Assembly (NCBI RefSeq): GCF_009769385.1
Contig: NZ_VKAB01000034.1
Span: forward strand, 42,559 to 106,558
Length of the DNA stretch: 64,000 nucleotides
Direction of reading: 5' to 3'
From: Saccharothrix deserti
Lineage (GTDB): Bacteria; Actinomycetota; Actinomycetes; Mycobacteriales; Pseudonocardiaceae
The notes beneath the pieces were generated by a model. The model saw only the letters and a list, made by a program, of their open reading frames with translations, did not search any database and was not told where the DNA came from. Both the position numbers and the translations under genes were made by a program. Shown piece by piece: positions 35,047-42,992 of the stretch. Numbering within the stretch: position 1 is the stretch's first letter; each line of letters starts with the position of its first letter.

Positions 35047-36093
35047 TCATCCCCGTTGATGTCGTCGTTGACGGAGCCACGAGCGGGCCATTCCCACGAC
35101 GTTCGGTACGACCACCGAGGTGATCAGAAGAGCACCGGTCACGACGTTCAGCGTGTCCGCCGGGACGTCGGCCAGTTGGAGGGCGTTGCGCAGGCTGCCC
35201 AACAGCAGCACACCGGCCAGTACGCCGAGCAACGTCCCGCGTCCACCGAAGATGGACACACCACCGAGCAGGACGGCGGCGACCACCGCCAGTTCGAGCC
35301 CGGAGCCGTTGTCCGCGCGGGCGCTGGCGTAGCGCAGCGTCCAGTAGACGCCCGCCAGTCCCGCGACCGCGCCGGAAGCCACGAACAGCCAGAACTTGGC
35401 CCTGTTCACCGAGACGCCGGCGAACGTCGCCGCCTCGGCGTTGTTGCCCATCGCGTACAGCGACCGGCCGAACGGGGTCCAGTGCAGCACCACGGCGAAG
35501 GCCACGGCCAACACCACGGCGATCAACACCGACCAGGGCACCGGGCTGCCGCCGATGGTGCTCGACGCGGCATCCGTCCACTGCCGGGGGAAGTCGGCGA
35601 CCGCCTGGTCACCCAGCACCACGAACGACAGCCCCCGGTACGCGGCGAGCGTGCCGATGGTGACGGCGAGCGAGGGCAGTCCGAACTTCGTCACGAACAC
35701 GCCGTTCACCACGCCCAGGACCGCGCCCAGCACGACCACGAGCACGACGATGAGCTCCAGGGGCAGTCCCGCCACCCACAGTTGGCCCATCACGGCGCTG
35801 CACAGGCCCAGCGTGCTCGCGACCGACAGGTCGATCTCGCCGGTGATCACGATGAGCGTCATCGGCAGCGCGATCAGCGCGATCGCCACGATGTCCATCA
35901 GCAGGAACTGGGTGTTGCGGGGGCCTGCGAACCCGTCGACGGACGCTCCGGCGCCCACCACGACGACCGCCAGGACGATGACCACCCAGGTGTCCCACCG
36001 GGTGAACAACGCTCGCCACAGCGCGCCGGCCCGGCGTGCGCCCGGCTCCGGAGCAGGTGCTTCCGGGTGTGCGTACAGCGTGTCATGCGCCAT
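35047..36093 (-). CDS. rhaQ: Rhamnose ABC transporter permease
   Basis: A 348-residue RbsC-type sugar permease with about nine membrane helices. Family motifs are ALIALPMTLIVITGEIDLSV, GVFVTKFGLPSLAVTIGTLA with YRGLS, YAMGNNAEAATFAGVSV and VVAAVLLGGVSIFGGRGTL. It forms half of the rhamnose channel with the product of the preceding gene, whose 3' end overlaps this start by 11 bp. Confidence 0.88.
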   Translation of the reverse strand: MAHDTLYAHPEAPAPEPGARRAGALWRALFTRWDTWVVIVLAVVVVGAGASVDGFAGPRNTQFLLMDIVAIALIALPMTLIVITGEIDLSVASTLGLCSAVMGQLWVAGLPLELIVVLVVVLGAVLGVVNGVFVTKFGLPSLAVTIGTLAAYRGLSFVVLGDQAVADFPRQWTDAASSTIGGSPVPWSVLIAVVLAVAFAVVLHWTPFGRSLYAMGNNAEAATFAGVSVNRAKFWLFVASGAVAGLAGVYWTLRYASARADNGSGLELAVVAAVLLGGVSIFGGRGTLLGVLAGVLLLGSLRNALQLADVPADTLNVVTGALLITSVVVPNVVGMARSWLRQRRHQRG

Positions 36094-37150
36094 GGGAAGT
36101 CCTCCCTCGCAAACGGTTGGCCGCCCGTGCCGCCAGCAGCCGCTCGAGCCCGATGGCGGCGAGGATCAGGCCGCCCACGACGGCCTGCTGCCAGAACGGG
36201 TTGATCCGCAGCACGGCCAGCGAGCTGCCGATCGTGGTCAGCAGCACCGCGCCGACCGCGGCGCCGTACACGCTGCCGCTGCCGCCGAAGATCGCCACGC
36301 CGCCGACCACGGCCGCCGCGACGACCTGCAACTCGATCCCGGTGCCGACCGTGGCGTCGAGGGTGCCGAACCGCGCCGCGTACAGCACGCCCGCCAACCC
36401 GGCCATACCGCCGCTCACCACGAAGGCGATGAACACCCGCCGCCCCACCGGGATGCCCGACAGGCGGGCCGCGTTCGGCTCGGAACCGATCGCGTACAGC
36501 TCCCGTCCCGAGCGGTAGGACTGCAGGTACGCGCCGACCAGGAGCACCACGGCCAGCGCGATGACCGCCAGCAGCGGGATGCCCAGCAGCGTCGACGTGC
36601 CCAGCCGCAGGAATCCGGACGGCATGTCGGCGGCGTTGATCTGCTCGCCCTTGGCCCACGAGTGGTCGATGCCGCGGAACACGTACAGGGTGCCCAGGGT
36701 GATCACCAGCGCCGGCACCCTGGCCGCCGCGACGAGCACACCGTTGACCACACCGCACGCCGCGCCGAGCGCGATCCCGACGAGCACCGCGACGAGGATC
36801 GGTGTGCCGGGCGCCGCGCCGAACAGCTTGCCCGTCGCGAACGCCACCAGTCCCAGGACCGCACCCACCGACAGGTCGATGTTGCGGGAGACGATCACGA
36901 CCGTCTGCCCGACCGCCAGGATGACCAGGATCGAGGCGCCCAACAACACGTCGCGGATGCTCTGCGCGGACAGGAACGCCGGGTTGGTCACCGTGGTCAC
37001 CGCCACCAGCAGGAGCAGCGCGACGACGATGCCCAGTTCCCTGGCCACCAGGATGCGCCGGCCGAGACCGGTGCGCCTGTCCGGCCGTTGCCCGTCCACG
37101 TCGGACCGGTCGGCGCGTTGCGCGCCGGCGTGCTTCTCGGAAGTCTTCAT
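36083..37150 (-). CDS. rhaP: Rhamnose ABC transporter permease
   Basis: A 355-residue RbsC-type permease. A charged N-terminal tail of about 30 residues precedes the first helix (GIVVALLLLVAVTTVTNPAF). Motifs include VIVSRNIDLSVGAVLGL, VPALVITLGTLYVFRGIDH, YAIGSEPNAARLSGIPV and VVAAAVVGGVAIFGGSGSV. It pairs with RhaQ. ATG 37150 overlaps the rhaT stop (ATGA); a longer frame upstream is antisense noise over rhaT. Confidence 0.88.
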   Translation of the reverse strand: MKTSEKHAGAQRADRSDVDGQRPDRRTGLGRRILVARELGIVVALLLLVAVTTVTNPAFLSAQSIRDVLLGASILVILAVGQTVVIVSRNIDLSVGAVLGLVAFATGKLFGAAPGTPILVAVLVGIALGAACGVVNGVLVAAARVPALVITLGTLYVFRGIDHSWAKGEQINAADMPSGFLRLGTSTLLGIPLLAVIALAVVLLVGAYLQSYRSGRELYAIGSEPNAARLSGIPVGRRVFIAFVVSGGMAGLAGVLYAARFGTLDATVGTGIELQVVAAAVVGGVAIFGGSGSVYGAAVGAVLLTTIGSSLAVLRINPFWQQAVVGGLILAAIGLERLLAARAANRLRGRTSHGA

Positions 37151-38661
37151 GCCGCCGTTCCGTTCTGCCCGGTCGCCGCGAACATCACCGTCTCCTCGTT
37201 GGCCTCGGCGCGGCTGAGTTCGGCGGTGACGCGCCCCTCGTGCATGACCAGCACGCGGTCGGCCATGCCGAGCACCTCGGGCAGCTCCGAGGACACCATC
37301 ACCACGGCCATGCCCTGACCCGCCAACCGGGACATGAGCCGGTGCACCTCCGCCTTCGTGCCCACGTCGATGCCCCTGGTCGGCTCGTCGACGATCAGCA
37401 CCTTCGGCTCGGTCGCCAGCCACTTGGCCAGCACGACCTTCTGCTGGTTGCCGCCCGACAGGGTGCCGACCGCGTCGGCCAGGAGCCCGTACTTCACCTG
37501 CAACCTCTTGGTCCACTCGCGCGCGGCACGCCGCTCGGCCCGCCCGGACAGCAGTCCGACGCGCGCCAGCGCGCCCAGCCGGGTGAGGGTGGCGTTGCGC
37601 TCGATGGACAGCTCCATCACCAGTCCCTGCTGGCGGCGGTCCTCCGGCACCAGCGCGAGCCCGGCGTTCATCGCCGCGGCGGGCGACCCGGCGGGCAGCC
37701 GCTCGCCGTCCACGTGCACCTCGCCCTCGTCGAGGCGGTCGATGCCGAAGATCGCCCTGACCACTTCACTGCGCCCGGCGCCCACGAGGCCGGCGAGCGC
37801 GACGATCTCACCGCGGCGCACCGAGAAGGTGACGTCGGAGAACACGCCGTGGCGCGTCAGGCCGCGGACGTCGAGCACGACCTCCCCCGGCTCGACCTCC
37901 TCCTTGGGGAACAGCGCCGAGACATCACGTCCGACCATCCGCCGCACCACCTGGTCGACGGTCAGGTCGGCGGTCGGGTCGGTGGAGACCCAGCGGCCGT
38001 CCCGCATCACGGTGATCCGCTCGCAGAGCGAGAACACCTCGTCGAAGCGGTGCGAGATGAACAGCACCGCCGCGCCCTGCGCGCACAGGGTCCGGGCGAC
38101 CGCGAACAGCCGCTCGACCTCGACGCCCGACAGCGCCGCGGTGGGTTCGTCCATGACGAGCACGCGGGCGTCGACCGACAGCGCCTTGGCGATCTCGACC
38201 AACTGCTGGTCGGCGATCGACAGGCCGCGCGCGGGGCGGTCCGGATCGAGGTGCACGCCCAGGCGGCCGAACAGCTCCTCGGCCTCCGCCTTCATCGCCG
38301 CCTTGTCGATCCGGCGCAGCCGCCCGAGCGGCTGACGGCCCATGAAGATGTTCTCCGCGACCGACAGGTCCGGGAACAGCGTCGGCTCCTGGTAGATGAT
38401 CGCGATGCCCGCGGCACGCGCGTCGGCCGGGCTGCCCAGCACCAGCGGCGCGCCGTCCATCTCGATCGCACCGGAGTCCGGGCGGTGCACGCCGGCCAGC
38501 ATCTTGACGATGGTCGACTTGCCCGCACCGTTCTCGCCGACCAGCGCGTGCGCCTCGCCGCCGTGCAGTGCGAACGACACACCAGCGACGGCGGCAACGG
38601 CGCCGAACGACTTGGTGACGTCGCGGACGGCCAGCAGCGGAACGGCGTCGTCCCCCGCCAT
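37147..38661 (-). CDS. rhaT: Rhamnose ABC transporter ATP-binding protein (two-domain sugar ABC ATPase)
   Basis: A 504-residue tandem ATPase like RbsA or RhaT. Domain one has Walker A LVGENGAGKSTIVKML, signature LSIADQQLVEIAKAL and Walker B VLVMDEPTAALSG. Domain two has the degenerate Walker A ALAGLVGAGRSEVVRAIFG, signature LSGGNQQKVVLAKWLA and VLIVDEPTRGIDVG. It energises rhamnose import. It is the first gene of the seven-gene minus-strand rhamnose operon; its ATG has GGAGG 7 nt upstream, and a LacI-type operator lies just beyond that. Confidence 0.9.
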   Translation of the reverse strand: MAGDDAVPLLAVRDVTKSFGAVAAVAGVSFALHGGEAHALVGENGAGKSTIVKMLAGVHRPDSGAIEMDGAPLVLGSPADARAAGIAIIYQEPTLFPDLSVAENIFMGRQPLGRLRRIDKAAMKAEAEELFGRLGVHLDPDRPARGLSIADQQLVEIAKALSVDARVLVMDEPTAALSGVEVERLFAVARTLCAQGAAVLFISHRFDEVFSLCERITVMRDGRWVSTDPTADLTVDQVVRRMVGRDVSALFPKEEVEPGEVVLDVRGLTRHGVFSDVTFSVRRGEIVALAGLVGAGRSEVVRAIFGIDRLDEGEVHVDGERLPAGSPAAAMNAGLALVPEDRRQQGLVMELSIERNATLTRLGALARVGLLSGRAERRAAREWTKRLQVKYGLLADAVGTLSGGNQQKVVLAKWLATEPKVLIVDEPTRGIDVGTKAEVHRLMSRLAGQGMAVVMVSSELPEVLGMADRVLVMHEGRVTAELSRAEANEETVMFAATGQNGTAA

Positions 38662-38674
38662 GCGGCACCTCCAA

Positions 38675-38688
38675 TTGAAAGGTTTCAA
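38675..38688. promoter_or_regulatory. LacI-type operator upstream of rhaT
   Basis: TTGAAAGGTTTCAA is a 6-bp perfect inverted repeat with a 2-nt centre, close to the usual LacI/GalR site with a central CG. It lies 14-27 bp upstream of the rhaT start, where a bound repressor would block transcription or initiation of the whole operon. Confidence 0.7.
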
Positions 38689-38833
38689 GTTCAGCTGGCT
38701 GAACGTTACGCCGACGGAACATTCACCGTCAACGGATGTCACACGAAAAAGGCTGGTCAACTTCCGTCTACACTGGCCGGACGAGAACCGGCGAACACGC
38801 GCTCGGGGGACTTACGCGCACGCTCCGGACTCA

Positions 38834-38856
38834 CTTGATTACACGTTTCAATCAAG
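38834..38856. promoter_or_regulatory. LacI-type operator upstream of the rhamnose repressor gene
   Basis: CTTGATT-N9-AATCAAG forms a 7-bp perfect dyad whose inner part contains the half-site CGTTTCAA also seen in the rhaT operator. It ends 9 bp before the repressor ATG, suggesting self-regulation by the same protein. Confidence 0.6.
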
Positions 38857-38865
38857 GACGGGCGC

Positions 38866-39933
38866 ATGACCACCGCGAAGTCGAACCCCCCGGAAGCACC
38901 GCGGCCCACAGGCGGGTCGAAGCCTGCGGGCATCAAGGACGTCGCCGAACGCGCCGGGGTGTCGGTGGGCACCGTGTCCAACGTGCTGAACCACCCGGAA
39001 CGGGTGAGCCACCGGACGAAGGCCAGGGTCGAGACCGCGATGGCCGATCTCGGGTTCGTGCCCAACGAGTTCGCGCGCCAGCTCCGCAGCGGGCGCAGCA
39101 ACACCGTCGCGTACGTGATGCTCGACGCGTCCAACCCGTTCTTCATCGACGTCGCCCGCGGCATCGAGGAGGCCGCCGACGCGGCCGACGTGTCGCTGTT
39201 CAGCTGCAACAGCGACAACCGGGTCAGTCGCGAGTCGACCTACCTCAACCGGCTCGAACAGCAGCGCGTCCAGGGCATCCTGATCACGCCCATCGACCCG
39301 GACGCGGCCATCCTGGACGAGCTGCCCCAGCGGGGAACCCCGGTGGTCATCGTCGACCGCAACCGCGGTGGGAACACCCACTGCACGGTGGCGGTCGACG
39401 ACGTGCTCGGCGGAGCGCTCGCCGTCCAGCACCTCATCGAGGCGGGACACGAGCGCATCGCCTACATCGGGGGTCCGGACACCCTCGGCCAGGTCCGCGA
39501 CCGGCGGCTCGGCGCCCTCAAGGCCGTGACCGAAGCGGGCATGGCCCCGGACGCCCTGGTCGACCTGAGGACGTCGGCGCTCAGCGTGGCGGAGGGCCGC
39601 AACGCGGGCGAACGCCTGGCGGGCCTTCCCGCGGCGACCCGCCCGACCGCGGCGTTCTGCGCCAACGACCTGCTCGCGCTCGGTCTGCTCCAGACGTGCG
39701 TCGGCCTCCGGATCCGCGTGCCGACCGACCTGGCCATCGTCGGCTACGACGACATCGACTTCGCCGCCGCGGCGGCGGTGCCCCTGACCTCGGTTCGGCA
39801 ACCCCGCCTCGACCTGGGCCGCACCGCGGCGAAGTTCCTCCTGGACGAGGCCGGCAACCCGAACCACGAACACAGCCAGGTCCTGTTCACACCCGAACTG
39901 GTGGTCCGCGCCTCGACCCAACGGCGGCAGTAG
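38866..39933 (+). CDS. LacI family regulator of the rhamnose regulon
   Basis: A 355-residue LacI/GalR protein. The helix-turn-helix and hinge are at residues of about 22-75 (GIKDVAERAGVSVGTVSNVL, HRTKARVETAMADLGFVPN), followed by the sugar-binding domain (VAYVMLDASNPFFIDVARGI, GILITPIDPDAAILDEL, HERIAYIGGPDTLGQVRDRR, VPTDLAIVGYDDIDFA). It is divergent from the rhamnose operon, and two related dyads lie in the shared 204-bp promoter region, so it very likely represses rhaTPQSIDB until rhamnose or a product binds. Its last codons (VVRASTQRRQ) and stop region are duplicated 5.5 kb downstream. Confidence 0.88.
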   Translation: MTTAKSNPPEAPRPTGGSKPAGIKDVAERAGVSVGTVSNVLNHPERVSHRTKARVETAMADLGFVPNEFARQLRSGRSNTVAYVMLDASNPFFIDVARGIEEAADAADVSLFSCNSDNRVSRESTYLNRLEQQRVQGILITPIDPDAAILDELPQRGTPVVIVDRNRGGNTHCTVAVDDVLGGALAVQHLIEAGHERIAYIGGPDTLGQVRDRRLGALKAVTEAGMAPDALVDLRTSALSVAEGRNAGERLAGLPAATRPTAAFCANDLLALGLLQTCVGLRIRVPTDLAIVGYDDIDFAAAAAVPLTSVRQPRLDLGRTAAKFLLDEAGNPNHEHSQVLFTPELVVRASTQRRQ

Positions 39934-39936
39934 GGC
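39900..39936 (+). repeat. Left copy of a 37-bp direct repeat flanking the CATRA cassette
   Basis: The last ten codons of the LacI gene, its stop and a few bases beyond (39900-39936) recur at 45400-45436 in the same orientation with two mismatches, exactly 5,500 bp apart. The CHAT, CATRA and CATRA-associated genes lie between the copies. Confidence 0.85.
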
Positions 39937-40036
39937 CACCCATTGATCGGCTGTCGGTGCTGTGCCGCCGTTCCCGGTCGAGGCGGTCCGCCGCGTTTCC
40001 CCCGTTCGGGACGGTGATTGCGGTACAACTGGTGCG

Positions 40037-42976
40037 GTGCGGGGAGAACGTGCGCGGGCAGCGGTCACAGACCGCGTCGACAACGCGCCGGACTGGTTCT
40101 TGGCGGCTATCGACGACGACCCGGTGGGCTGGGTCGCCCTGGCGGACAGCACACTTGACGAGTCTACTGTGGACAGACCGGTGCTCGACGTGGTGGCCGC
40201 ACTGATGCGGTTCACGCTCACCGAGATCTCGCCCCGACACCCGTTGCGCGAGAAGTGCCTGAGACTGTTCGCCGTCGCACGGATCAACTCGGCGCAGTAC
40301 CACGGCGACGAGGAGGCCTACACCGAGTTCGAGACCGTGGTGCGGTTCGAGGCCGAACACCTGCCGGACCACGACCCGATGCGTGCCCGGCTCACCGGGA
40401 TGCTCGACTCGGTCGCCGCGAAACGGCGGGAGTCGTTGCGCGACGACCGGATCGACGAGGCCAGGGCACTGCTCGACCGGTTCGAGGCCACCGAGGACGA
40501 GGCCTCGCTCGACGAGGCCATCGCGCGGTACCGGGCGGTAATCCTCGACATCGCGGAGGAGTCCGACAAACGGGGCCCGCTGGGCAGCCTGGGGCTGGCG
40601 CTCGTCCTGCGCTACCAGCTGCACGCCGACCCCGGTGACCTCCGCGCGGCGATCGCGGCGTGGCGGCGTGCCCTGGTCCACACCTCGGGCAACAACGCGC
40701 GCGTGCAGTTGGTCGCGAATCTGGCGGGTGCGCTGCACAACCTCTTCGACCTGGAGCGGGACGAGGCGGTGCGCGAGGAGGCGTTCCAGCTGATGAGGTC
40801 CGTCCAGGACGAGGGCGAGGCCGAGATGAGCAGGCTCAACAACCTGGCCGCGGGCCTCGTCGCGCGCTTCGCGGAGACCGGCGACACCCGTGCGGCGGAT
40901 GAGGCGATCGGCCTGCACGAGCGCGCGATCGCCATGACCGACCCGGCCGATCCGCAGTACGCGAGCCGCCTGCACAACCTGTCCGAGCTGTTGAACGCCC
41001 GGTTCCCGCCCGAGGAGCACCCCGCCGTCGTCGACCGGTCCATCGAGCTGTCCCGCCGGGCGTACGCCGCCGAGAACACCCCGCCGCGCCAGCGGTTCAC
41101 CCTCGCGCTCGCCCTCGCGGCAAGCCTCAGCATGCGGTACAAGCAGTCCGCGGACCTGGCGAGCCTGGAGGAGGCCGTCACGCTGATCCGGGTGTTCGTC
41201 GCAAACGGCCCGCGCCTGGACCCGGACCGGCCGTTCCTCCTCGGCAAGGCCTCCCTCATCCTGTCGACGTACTACGACGCCACCAGGGATCCGGCGGTGG
41301 CGCGGGAGGCGGCGGCAGTGGCCCGCGAGGCGTTGCACGGCCTGCGCCACGACCACCCGCACCGCCCGATGCTGCTGTTCGCGCTGTCCCACGTGTTGAG
41401 CCGGGTGCACCACCACACCCGTGACCAGGCGGCGCTGGTCGAATCCCGGCGGCTGGTGGCGGAGGCCGCCGCACTGCCCGACCAGTCACCGCTCGACCGG
41501 GCCGGGATGCTGGTCATGGTCGCGGAGGAGTGCACGGCGGAGCAGCGGTGGGCCGAGGCCGCCGACGCCTACGGGCGGGCGATCGGGTTGTTCCCGATGC
41601 TGGTCTCACGGCGGCTGACCCGAGGCGACCAGGAGCTGCGGCTCGCCGAACGCACCGCGACCGTCCGGGACGCGGGCGCGGTCGCGTTGCAGGCGGGGAG
41701 CCCGGAGCAGGCGCTGGCGCTGATCGAGTACGGCCGCGGCACGCTCTTCGCGCAGTCGCTGGAGAACCGCGACGACTTCGAGGACCTGCACGCCGAACAC
41801 CCCGACCTGGCGCGTGAACTGCTATCGCTGCGCGACACCCTGGCCACGTGGACAGCCGAGGGCGCCGCGGTGGGCGACGACCACCACCGGCTGGCCCGGC
41901 GGTGGGAGGAACTGGTCGCCCAGGTCAGGGAAATCCCCGGACAGCAAGGCTTTCTGGGGCAGCCTCAGGTCGCCGAACTGCTGTCCGCCGCCGAACGCGG
42001 CCCGGTCGTGGTGTTCTCGATCAGCCACATCCGGTCGGACGCGCTGATCGTGCGCCCGGACGGCATCGAGGTGGTGCCACTGCCCGGCGTCACGCCGGAC
42101 GTCGTGGAACGCAACGCGCGCGAGTTCCTCGCGGCCGTCGCGGACGGCGAGGACGGCGAGGACGGCGAGGACGTGACCGACATCCTCGGGTGGCTGTGGG
42201 ACGCGGTCGCGAAACCGGTGCTGGACCACCTGCCCGACAACCCGTCGCAACGGGTCTGGTGGTGCCCCACGGGATCGCTCGCGTTCCTGCCCCTGCACGC
42301 GGCAGGCCGCGACGGCCACGGCGTGCTGGACCGGGTGGTGTCCTCCGGCACGTCCACGATCCGCGCCCTGCTGCACGCCCGCCGAGCCGGCACCTCCCCC
42401 GGCACCGACACTCTCGTGGTGGCGGTGCCCAGGGCCGAGGGAGTGCCCCCGCTGCCGGGCGTGGAACGGGAAGTGGCGCTCCTGGAGGACATCCTCCCCG
42501 CGACGACGGTGCTGCGCGACGCCCGCCGAGCCGAGGTGCTGGCGCAGATCACCCGATACGGCTGGGCGCACTTCGCGTGCCACGCCTTCACCGACACCGC
42601 GCACCCGTCGGAAAGCCGACTGCTGCTGGCCGACGAAGCACCGCTGACCGTCACCGACATCGCCCGGCTGAGGCTGGACGCCGACCTCGCGCACCTGTCG
42701 GCGTGCTCCACGGCCACGGTCGGGTCGGTGCTGCCGGACGAGGCGATCCACCTGGCGTCGGCGTTCCAGCTCGCGGGCTACCGGCACGTGGTGGCCACGC
42801 TGTGGCCGGTGCGCGACGCCTTCACCTCCCGGTTCGCCCGGGACTTCTACGCCGTGGTGACCGAACACGGCGCCGACAGCGCGGCAACCGCCGTACACCT
42901 GGCGACGCGCCGACTCCGCGACCGCCTACCCGACCACCCCGAGATCTGGGCGGCCCACATCCACACCGGTCCTTAG
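40037..42976 (+). CDS. TPR-repeat CHAT-domain (caspase-like) protease of the CATRA locus
   Basis: A protein of about 979 residues. The first about 620 residues are helical TPR-like repeats (RARLTGMLDSVAAKR, DLRAAIAAWRRALVH, RLHNLSELLNARF, AADAYGRAIGLFP). The CHAT peptidase domain follows, with the catalytic histidine in GWAHFACHAFTD and the catalytic cysteine in LAHLSACSTATVG, and the usual LAGYRHVVATLWPV. The start is uncertain: GTG 40037 lacks a ribosome-binding site but has TACAACT 7-13 nt upstream, which could be a -10 box of a leaderless mRNA; GTG 39962 is in frame too. It is convergent with the CATRA gene, 16 bp apart. It is probably the protease effector of that system. Confidence 0.85.
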   Translation: MRGERARAAVTDRVDNAPDWFLAAIDDDPVGWVALADSTLDESTVDRPVLDVVAALMRFTLTEISPRHPLREKCLRLFAVARINSAQYHGDEEAYTEFETVVRFEAEHLPDHDPMRARLTGMLDSVAAKRRESLRDDRIDEARALLDRFEATEDEASLDEAIARYRAVILDIAEESDKRGPLGSLGLALVLRYQLHADPGDLRAAIAAWRRALVHTSGNNARVQLVANLAGALHNLFDLERDEAVREEAFQLMRSVQDEGEAEMSRLNNLAAGLVARFAETGDTRAADEAIGLHERAIAMTDPADPQYASRLHNLSELLNARFPPEEHPAVVDRSIELSRRAYAAENTPPRQRFTLALALAASLSMRYKQSADLASLEEAVTLIRVFVANGPRLDPDRPFLLGKASLILSTYYDATRDPAVAREAAAVAREALHGLRHDHPHRPMLLFALSHVLSRVHHHTRDQAALVESRRLVAEAAALPDQSPLDRAGMLVMVAEECTAEQRWAEAADAYGRAIGLFPMLVSRRLTRGDQELRLAERTATVRDAGAVALQAGSPEQALALIEYGRGTLFAQSLENRDDFEDLHAEHPDLARELLSLRDTLATWTAEGAAVGDDHHRLARRWEELVAQVREIPGQQGFLGQPQVAELLSAAERGPVVVFSISHIRSDALIVRPDGIEVVPLPGVTPDVVERNAREFLAAVADGEDGEDGEDVTDILGWLWDAVAKPVLDHLPDNPSQRVWWCPTGSLAFLPLHAAGRDGHGVLDRVVSSGTSTIRALLHARRAGTSPGTDTLVVAVPRAEGVPPLPGVEREVALLEDILPATTVLRDARRAEVLAQITRYGWAHFACHAFTDTAHPSESRLLLADEAPLTVTDIARLRLDADLAHLSACSTATVGSVLPDEAIHLASAFQLAGYRHVVATLWPVRDAFTSRFARDFYAVVTEHGADSAATAVHLATRRLRDRLPDHPEIWAAHIHTGP
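42143..42169 (+). repeat. 9-bp coding repeat (DGE, three copies)
   Basis: GACGGCGAG occurs three times in a row, encoding DGEDGEDGE in an acidic loop just before the CHAT core. Slippage would add or remove three residues without a frameshift. Confidence 0.9.
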
Positions 42977-42992
42977 CCGTGTTGATCGCCGG

